64,000 nucleotides of DNA from Oikopleura dioica (taxonomy: Eukaryota; Chordata; Appendicularia; Copelata; Oikopleuridae), in assembly GCA_907165135.1 (NCBI GenBank), contig OU015567.1:6453001-6517000 (forward strand), written 5' to 3'. Shown in pieces: positions 58,156 through 64,000 of the stretch (its first letter is position 1; each line of letters begins with the position of its first letter). The notes under the pieces were generated by a model. That model searched no databases and was not told where the DNA came from. It saw nothing but the letters and a program-made list of their open reading frames with translations. A program made the translations under genes and the position numbers.

Positions 58156-59525
58156 TTACTTGAATTGTTTTCCAAAGAAGAGAGAAGGATGAATGGCGAC
58201 TTTGTTTGTTCGCATGTAGTGATCGTAAGCCATGGCAGCTTGGAAGTCTCGGACCATCTGGTTATGGGCTGCGGTCATGTTCACCATTGTCGTTTGGTAT
58301 CGGGTGACCATCTGCTGGAGCATTCCTGAAAAATGACTATTAGAATCTCTTATAAAACATGAACATAATCAAAACGAGAATAGAACTTACGGATTTCTTG
58401 CATCTGGCTATCTTGGAAGCCCTTTCGAATGTCGTCCTCGTTGAATGTCGCGCCTTCTCGATCCTCTTCCTTGATGTCTTTCTCCTTCAACGGAGGAAGC
58501 ATTGTATCGCAGTCAGCTGGAGAGTCTGGCAGCTTCTCGACGTCGATGATTTCGTCGGTCTTTTCGGCCTAAAATTGTGAATTAAATTTTGATAAAAAGT
58601 TGTTTGAATTATGATTAGTAATAAAAATTACCTTGAGCGGATTTTCTTCATTGAATTTTTGGACGAAAGAAGCCACGATTTTCTTCTTTTCTGGAGCCGG
58701 GAAGGGTTTCTTTGGAACGCTGGTCGACGATTTACACGAAGCAGATGGCTCTGGCGATGAGATGAAACTTTCGTCGATCACCAAAGTGCCTGGCGAAGTG
58801 GGAGATCGTGGAGGAATGGCGGAGGGTGACGGTGCTGGGAGCTCGGAAGCGCTGAAACTTGATGTTGAGAACCGAAAATATGGAAAGAAGTCTTACCTTT
58901 GCTCGTTGATTGCGGGTAACGCAGAGACACCAATTTGTCGTCTGAGCTGAGGGCGACTTTGCACAGTGACTTGAGGCAAGGCAAGCTGCGGCTTCCAGAC
59001 TCTCTCAGTTTTGACGATTCCTCTTTGTGGCTTCATTGGAGGAGCTTGAATCGCGAGAGCTTGTCGGAATTGCGGGTGGAAGTAGTTGGGAGGGATGACT
59101 GGATAGGCTGGCAGCGGTGTCGGGACGACGACCGGAGTGGTGACTCGAGTGTTTGGTGGAGTCGGCGGCACTTCCCGGCGAGGAGCAGGGGTTGCGGTCG
59201 ACATCTGACGACGGACTCCATCCAAGTTGGTCTCTTGCAGCGGCAGCTCTTTGTTGTCTTTTCTGAATTTAAATGTAAGCTCGAAGATTTCCACATTGAA
59301 AATGAGTTCTTTAAGTTTTCAAATTTTGAATTAGACTTACTTGTACTGGTTTCGTTCTCTCTGGAACCAGTTGGTGACGAAGGAGAGCGGCAAATCAAGC
59401 TCAGATGCGAGAGCTTGCTTCTCGTATTTGGACGGGTAGGGCTTCGTCTTGAAGACTTGGCGGAGTCTCTGTGCCTGATCTCTGCTGCATCGAAAAATCA
59501 TCTGAGGGCAATCGCTGTTGTGCAT
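58156..59525 (-). CDS. Divergent homeodomain transcription factor
   Basis: The homeodomain is at the very N-terminus: FRCSRDQAQRLRQVFKTKPYPSKYEKQALASELDLPLSFVTNWFQRERNQ (in pieces across 59525-59340), with helix-3 core W-F-Q-x-x-R-N in place. Gln at position 50 suggests TAAT-type site binding. A Pro-rich linker (PAPRREVPPTPPNTRVTTP..), a basic patch, a Ser/Pro-rich region and two acidic segments (EKTDEIIDVEKLPDSPADC; KEKDIKEEDREG) follow; the end is helical (MLQQMVTRYQTTMVNMTAAHNQ) with TAA at 58156-58158. Five exons, about 370 aa. I cannot assign it to a named homeobox class; helix 1/2 differ from ANTP, PRD and POU types. Start 59525 (ATG CAC AAC). Confidence 0.78.
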
Positions 59526-59992
59526 TTTCAATCTTGTTTTGTTGTTTACTGATTTGATGATTTGCCTTCCGGCGCGGCGCCTAAATACGCCCCGTGTTGA
59601 TAGAGGGCGCTGTCAAACTCGCGACCGCGAACTAAGCTAGAAGGTGTTAATCCCCGCCTTCCAAAAATACCCTCCGAGATGACCTTGTTTTTCAATTTGA
59701 GAAGAATTCAGAAATGTGTGCATTCCAAAGCTCCATGTGATAATTGCAAAATTTTACTGGATTTTCAGCCTCCCTGCCAAAAATAGACTTGGTAAGTCCT
59801 GAACCAAACTGGTAACCGTTTTGGAAATCGAAATATTTTATTCGATTCATCTCTGTTTTCAAGGTAAAGTCGCTAAAATTAAAACAAGAGTTTTATTTCT
59901 ATTGAAAAAATTACGCTCTGCAAATATTGATCAATTAATAAATGAGTCTCCACTCATCTGCCATTTTTGGTATAATAGAGAAATTTTTAATA
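59526..59992. promoter_or_regulatory. Divergent upstream region of the homeobox and Ig-domain genes
   Basis: 467 bp between opposite starts. A GC-rich core at about 59570-59600 (GGCGCGGCGCCTAAATACGC) reads GCGTATTTAGGCGCC on the minus strand, a possible TATA-like site for the homeobox gene. The right half is AT-rich. No coding region supported. Confidence 0.45.
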
Positions 59993-60753
59993 ATGCATTT
60001 TATATTTTGTATATTTTTATTATCCTCAGTAAAAGCAGAAAATTCACTAGAATTCGAGAGAACTATCGTTGGTCCTTTATTTTCAAACTTTACACAGAAA
60101 AAGTTAGTCGTTGAATTTTGAAGATAATCCTCGAAAGAAATTCTAGTTTTTGCCAAACAACAGAATGTAACGTCGTTCGAATAAAATGCCCACTGAAATC
60201 AACATCGATAACTTGGAAGTTTCGGCACATTGTGGCGATTACAAGGGAAAGAGCTCCAGTTTGGGTGGAGTTTGAAGCGAAAAAGGCTTGTAATCATACG
60301 TATTTACGGCAGTGCGAGAATTGCAGAGAATACTGTTTTTGGTCGCCCAAGGAAATTGAAATACAGGTCTTTTTCTTACTGTACCTGAAAGCGGAGAGAT
60401 AATCTTTTAGAATTATTACGCCTTGAAAGACGATGGGCTTTACAAATGCTCTGATGGACTCGAAGAAGCTACCGGTCACTTGAACTTCATCAATCGTAAT
60501 TCTTTCATCTCCCATTTCCCGGATCAATTAAAATGACTGTAGCTAAGTGCGGATCAATGTGCGTAGCTGCAACGACGATTGTTTTGCTGTTTAGTTTCGC
60601 GATTGTCGCTGGATTAACGTTTCCCTTCATTTTTTCAAAGGTCCTTGTGTTCTGAAAACAATGATTTACATGCAGTTGATTTTTCAGGCGACAACGAACG
60701 TTGGAACTTGTGATAATCCGCGAAGAGTTACCAATTCAAGAGACGAGTCATGA
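59993..60753 (+). CDS. Small single-Ig-domain type I membrane protein, unknown family
   Basis: Five exons keep phase: signal peptide MHFIFCIFLLSSVKAENS; a Cys-rich ectodomain (NFCQTTECNVVRIKCPLKS.. ITWKF.. ACNHTYLRQCENCREYCFW); YYALKDDGLYKCSDGLEEATG, whose DDGLYKC is the Ig F-strand motif, with IKCP..TW as the B/C strands; a TM helix MCVAATTIVLLFSFAIVAGL; and a short tail ending TNSRDES (TGA 60751-60753). Introns about 40-50 bp, GT-AG. About 200 aa with at least nine ectodomain Cys. Function unknown; a receptor or adhesion role is only a guess from layout. Confidence 0.65.
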
Positions 60754-60820
60754 ATCTCTATTTCTGCTTTTTTTTTATTTCAATAAAAGCCTATTTGATC
60801 AATCAAAAAAAAATCAAAAT

Positions 60821-60938
60821 GCTTAGCGCACGAGGTATTCCCAACCGGTCACCCATGTAAGTACTAACCCCGCCCGTCGTAGTTTAACTTCAGTGATCGG
60901 ACGAGAACTGGTTCATTCTACGCGGTATGACGCTAAGC
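60821..60938 (-). rRNA. 5S ribosomal RNA gene
   Basis: 118-nt gene on the minus strand. The terminal stem is perfect (GCTTAGCG at the 5' end, CGCTAAGC at the 3' end). The internal control region is intact: the A-box area GAAGTTAAACTACGACGGGC and GGGGTTAGTACTTACATGGG then TGACCGGTTGGGAATACC, all close to the animal consensus (GAAGCTAAGC..GGTTAGTACTTGGATGGGAGACC..TGGGAATACC). T-rich terminators follow (minus ATTTTGATTTTTTTTT). It is a single copy here with no second 5S and no recognisable spliced-leader RNA beside it. Confidence 0.93.
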
Positions 60939-60988
60939 GACAACTGCTCACTTTAGCCACTTTATAAATCAAGTGTGTCGTAAGCAGG

Positions 60989-61011
60989 ATACGGTATGCA
61001 GCATACCGTAT
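60989..61011. repeat. 23-bp near-perfect palindrome upstream of the 5S gene
   Basis: ATACGGTATGC-A-GCATACCGTAT, 11-bp arms with one central base, about 50 bp upstream of the 5S start. Could be a factor-binding site or a hairpin. Confidence 0.8.
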
Positions 61012-61783
61012 GCTGTTGCTATAAATACGAATAAAAACACTCAAATCATGTAGCAAATACTCAGCAATAATTTAAACAAGGTTGCCCTTCTGTTCTCTTC
61101 CTTGATTGCAATTTGAATAAAATCGACTCAGCAAGTGACCCGAAAAAAGATTCATATCAATGATATCATAAAAGATTTTATTGAGAAAGAAGCACTAAAA
61201 GTCGGTTCAAAAAGGTTTCGGTCCAGGAGCAATATCTTCTAAATAACTAAAGTGAGAATAATTGAAAGATGATTGTCTTTTTTTCAATACCTTTTCCGGA
61301 GTTGACTGCAGCTGAAGAGGTCGAAGAAGATGATGCAGTTGAAAGACGATGAGGAGGGCATGGGTTGGCTCGGCGATCATCTTTTTTCAGGCTTAGAACT
61401 TGTCACAAATTGCTATTCAAAAATTGAGATCTGTAGCCTTTCCTTCGCAGTAGCAATCAGCCTCAACTTCCACATCCAAAAGGCGCACATTAGTTCGCAC
61501 CCGAATTTTCGCCGCAAAATCGACACTATAAAATGCCACTGAACTTCTTGCCTCTCAAAGTTTACTAGAATTTTCATTGTTCTTGTTAACTTTTACGGTA
61601 GTGCCTGCAAAAAATGGGCTTTCAAATGGCAAGTGAACTTACACTTGTTTGCTCATGACGACTTTTTGTGGGAGACAGGTTTCTTGGGTCATTTTGGAAT
61701 TTAAGAATTTCAGTCTGAAAGCAATCGAATTGAAATTTTCGCTAGTGAAAATGTTTTGTTGCAAATGGTCAGTCTTGACTTGG
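61012..61783. other. Spacer between the 5S gene and the VWA gene
   Basis: About 770 bp; includes 3' flank of the VWA gene. A 70-codon plus-strand frame (61330-61542) has no domain or splice support. Nothing else identified. Confidence 0.45.
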
Positions 61784-63105
61784 TTATTTTTCGAAAGTAG
61801 CTGTCTGGATGGTCTTTCCAATTCGCTGAAAGTGGAAGTCAGAGTGCACTTCATCAACGTAGAATGCGTCGGTTTTGAGTCCGGCATCGTGGAACATTCG
61901 TGAAACATTCGGCTTGAGGATGTCAGCCGTCTTGAAGATCACCGGATAAACAGTTTTGAAGTGACTGAAGATCGACATTAAGCTCAAGTCCTTTTCGTTC
62001 GAAATTCTACCTGTAGACCATGTTCCAAACAGCTTGTTGCTTATCAGCAGCATCTGTCAAGTCAGGTTGCCCCATCACTCGCAAGTTTTTAATTTCTAAA
62101 AGAAAAAAAGATAAAAATTCCATACAGAAAAGTTCATCTTACCGGAAGCATCAAATGCTTTATCGTCAGTAATGACAATGAGCACTCTGTCGACGTCCTT
62201 CTTATTTGTCTTGGAGGCCATCAGTTTGCTCGAGCTTTCTTTGAACTCCTTAGTCGTGATGTCTGAAAAGAACAGTATGAAAAACGCCCGGAAGAGGGAA
62301 ACAATCTAAGCCGGGAGAAGCAGCGTCGCTCAGCTACATTGTTCGACTCTAGAATGAGAACAATCGTAAGTTTTACCTTGAAGAGCGAGGAATAAGTTAG
62401 AGGATCCTTTGAGCAACTCTTCCGTGTTGAAGAAGCCGTCCAATTGCGTGTATGCGTTTTCGCAAAGAGCGCTTTATTTCATTATTATTTATCAACACCG
62501 AAATGAAATTTACCTGGAGCTAAAGGTCGGTCCCATTTTCCAATGAAACTGTCCAGGGGCTGCCATACCCAGTCGCCCCTTCCAGAATCCAGGCTTCTTG
62601 GAAACCTTCTCAAACGCCTTTTTGACATCTCCTTTCGCCTCTTCCATTTCCTTGTGCTCGTAGTATCCGTAGCCAGGCTCGTAGTTCTTGATCAACTGGT
62701 CGCAGCCGGAGAATTGGACGAGAGTAAAAGTAATTGGCTCTTGAGATCGATCTCGCATGAGCTTGTAGTCGACCAGTTTGATGGTGTTTTTGATGAAATC
62801 AAAGATTTTCTCCTTGAACTTGTCTTCCATCGATTCCGAGCCGTCGTAGAGAATGACGACTTCCAATGGCTTGTGACATCCCTGAGGAGTCTTGATATCG
62901 CAAAGACAGTTGTCCTGAATTTTCGATATTCTAGTGACTCATTTAAAACATTTTCTCGTTTTACCTCGTAGATGAGATCCTCCAGTCCAGTCAGCGTTCT
63001 GACTTCAAACTTCGCCCTGACCGTGAAGGTCTGATCGGACCAGGAAGATCCGTCTTTGACGCAAATCTCCTTCTTGAATCCCAAAAATCTAGATTCCTTC
63101 GACAT
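61784..63105 (-). CDS. Von Willebrand factor A-domain protein, family unknown
   Basis: Start MSKESRFLGFKKEICVKDGS (63105). Exon 2, after a 50-bp intron, has CDIKTPQGCHKPLEVVILYDGSESMEDKFKEKIFDFI, where DGSES is the MIDAS metal-site motif DxSxS of a VWA domain; FTLVQFSG and DRVLIVITDDKAFDAS are later VWA strands. Exons then read ALCENAYTQLDGFFNTEELLKGSSNLFLALQ, DITTKEFKESSSKLM.., NLRVMGQPDLTDAADKQQAVWNMVY and SHFKTVYPVIFKTADILKPNVSRMFHD.. ending QTATFEK (TAA 61784-61786). About 375 aa. No signal peptide or TM segment, unlike collagen- or integrin-type VWA proteins, so it may be cytosolic, or an upstream exon is missing. Confidence 0.7.
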
Positions 63106-64000
63106 GCTGATCGAACTGCTCTTTCAGAAGTGAGTGAGATGTTCAATGGAAAGGACTGGTTATATATAGTTGCCTCGCCAAATACCGCCTCGACTCGCCA
63201 AACAGTGCTAACAATGAAACTCAGATGGATAAATTTATCCCACCTCGCAGATTTTTTTGTTGAACTAGGATGTAAATTCGGAAATACGGTATTTCAAATA
63301 CCGGAGTTTATATCGTTTTCATGACCTTCTGAATAAATTGAACTTTCGGAAGTACAATCGGGATTCCCATCCGAGATGAGCCACCTGCTTTCAAATTATT
63401 GTTGAGAACACATCATTTTTTGAAGAATCAGTCAATGAAATCACTTCTGATTTGTAAAGGGTTGAATGCTTGTTACATGTTTTAGGCGCTTCTTTCGTAG
63501 AAGGAATCCTTCATCTATTCGCTGAGACTCTCAGTGAGAGGGAGGCCATTTTTAAAGGAAATCATTACCAAAATTTTAGCTTAGTGAACACTGCTAGGGT
63601 CCGGCATGATTAGGACCAAAAATTTAATTTCAATGAAACTTCACGATTCCACTAATTCGACCCTAAGGAATTCAATTCCGTTCACTGATTCTCCCAAAAG
63701 CCCCCCATTCAGCCCTTTTCAGGGCTTTAACCCTTTGGGCGAGCGTGGCGTTTTTAAACGCCACGGGGAATTTGACGGGCGATTTCTCTACGAATAACTT
63801 AGCGAAATGTAAAAATTTTTACTTTTCTGGAAAATTCGGACATTTTTCTACCTAGTGATTGTTTTAAAAAAATAAATTTGCTACAAAAACTTGCTCTAAA
63901 ATCAAAAAGAAAAAGTCTGACTCGGCCGAAATAGGCGTTACTCACGCGCTTTTCCCTTCAAAAAGGGAAAACAGAGGGAGAGCGCGCGGCGCCTTCCTGT
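63106..64000. other. Right-end stretch with small hairpins, no gene
   Basis: AT-rich. Two perfect short inverted repeats: 63745-63764 (GTGGCGTTT, TT, AAACGCCAC) and 63950-63971 (TTTTCCCTT, CAAA, AAGGGAAAA), plus CAGCCCTTTTCAGGGCTTTA near 63710. These resemble fragments of fold-back elements but no complete ends were found within the window. Confidence 0.5.

Noticed and set aside
60939-61300. Spliced-leader RNA gene beside the 5S gene
   Set aside because: No sequence resembling the Oikopleura leader was found on either strand by eye.

Overview
This is eukaryotic nuclear DNA from a small, very gene-dense animal genome. The best fit is a larvacean tunicate such as Oikopleura dioica; this is inferred, with no database search. 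The reasons are introns mostly of about 40-50 bp, intergenic gaps often of 30-260 bp, a pyrimidine-rich stretch ending in AG just before many start codons (as expected for spliced-leader trans-splicing), probable GA-AG/GG-AG introns, and animal-only genes (muscle myosin II, CtBP, TDRD9, nectin-like Ig proteins). About 25 genes can be supported.

Layout. 0-6.3 kb, minus strand: five closely packed genes, read from high to low coordinate: a small unknown protein, SMARCB1/SNF5, BRD8, an SR splicing factor and ADCK1 (cut by the window edge). 7.1-11.2 kb, plus: a fold-back repeat, then a nectin/CADM-like Ig adhesion protein with a 1.5-kb first intron. 11.2-15.2 kb: gene-poor, with a second copy of the fold-back repeat and one tentative 69-aa spliced gene. 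15.2-25.7 kb, minus: chromokinesin KIF4, then a complete 1940-aa muscle myosin heavy chain with a TATA box and a 5'UTR intron. 26-32.2 kb: a PSMG1-like protein and CtBP (minus), a 2OG-Fe(II) oxygenase (plus) and nucleolin (minus). 32.5-46 kb, plus: TTC5, an orphan multi-pass membrane protein, a 1.3-kb hAT-type non-autonomous transposon, a REEP-family protein, TDRD9 (DEAH helicase plus Tudor), a membrane-tailed selenoprotein W with a SECIS element, and an ankyrin-like orphan. 46-58 kb, plus: a TTAA-flanked element and a tight series of housekeeping genes, PIGA, TRAPPC3, TYW3, DDX19 (with a TA-flanked MITE in an intron), UBL7-like and PRPF19. 58-63 kb: a divergent homeobox gene (minus), a small Ig membrane protein (plus), a single 5S rRNA gene (minus) and a VWA-domain protein (minus).

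Most genes are general cell machinery: chromatin remodelling (SMARCB1, BRD8), splicing (PRPF19, SR protein), mRNA export (DDX19), GPI anchors (PIGA), vesicle traffic (TRAPPC3), tRNA modification (TYW3) and proteasome/ubiquitin (PSMG1-like, UBL7-like). Short same-strand spacing suggests operons; the best case is TYW3-DDX19 with a 31-bp gap. The points most worth checking are the TM-anchored selenoprotein W, the probable non-canonical introns, and three or four well-delimited non-autonomous DNA transposons.
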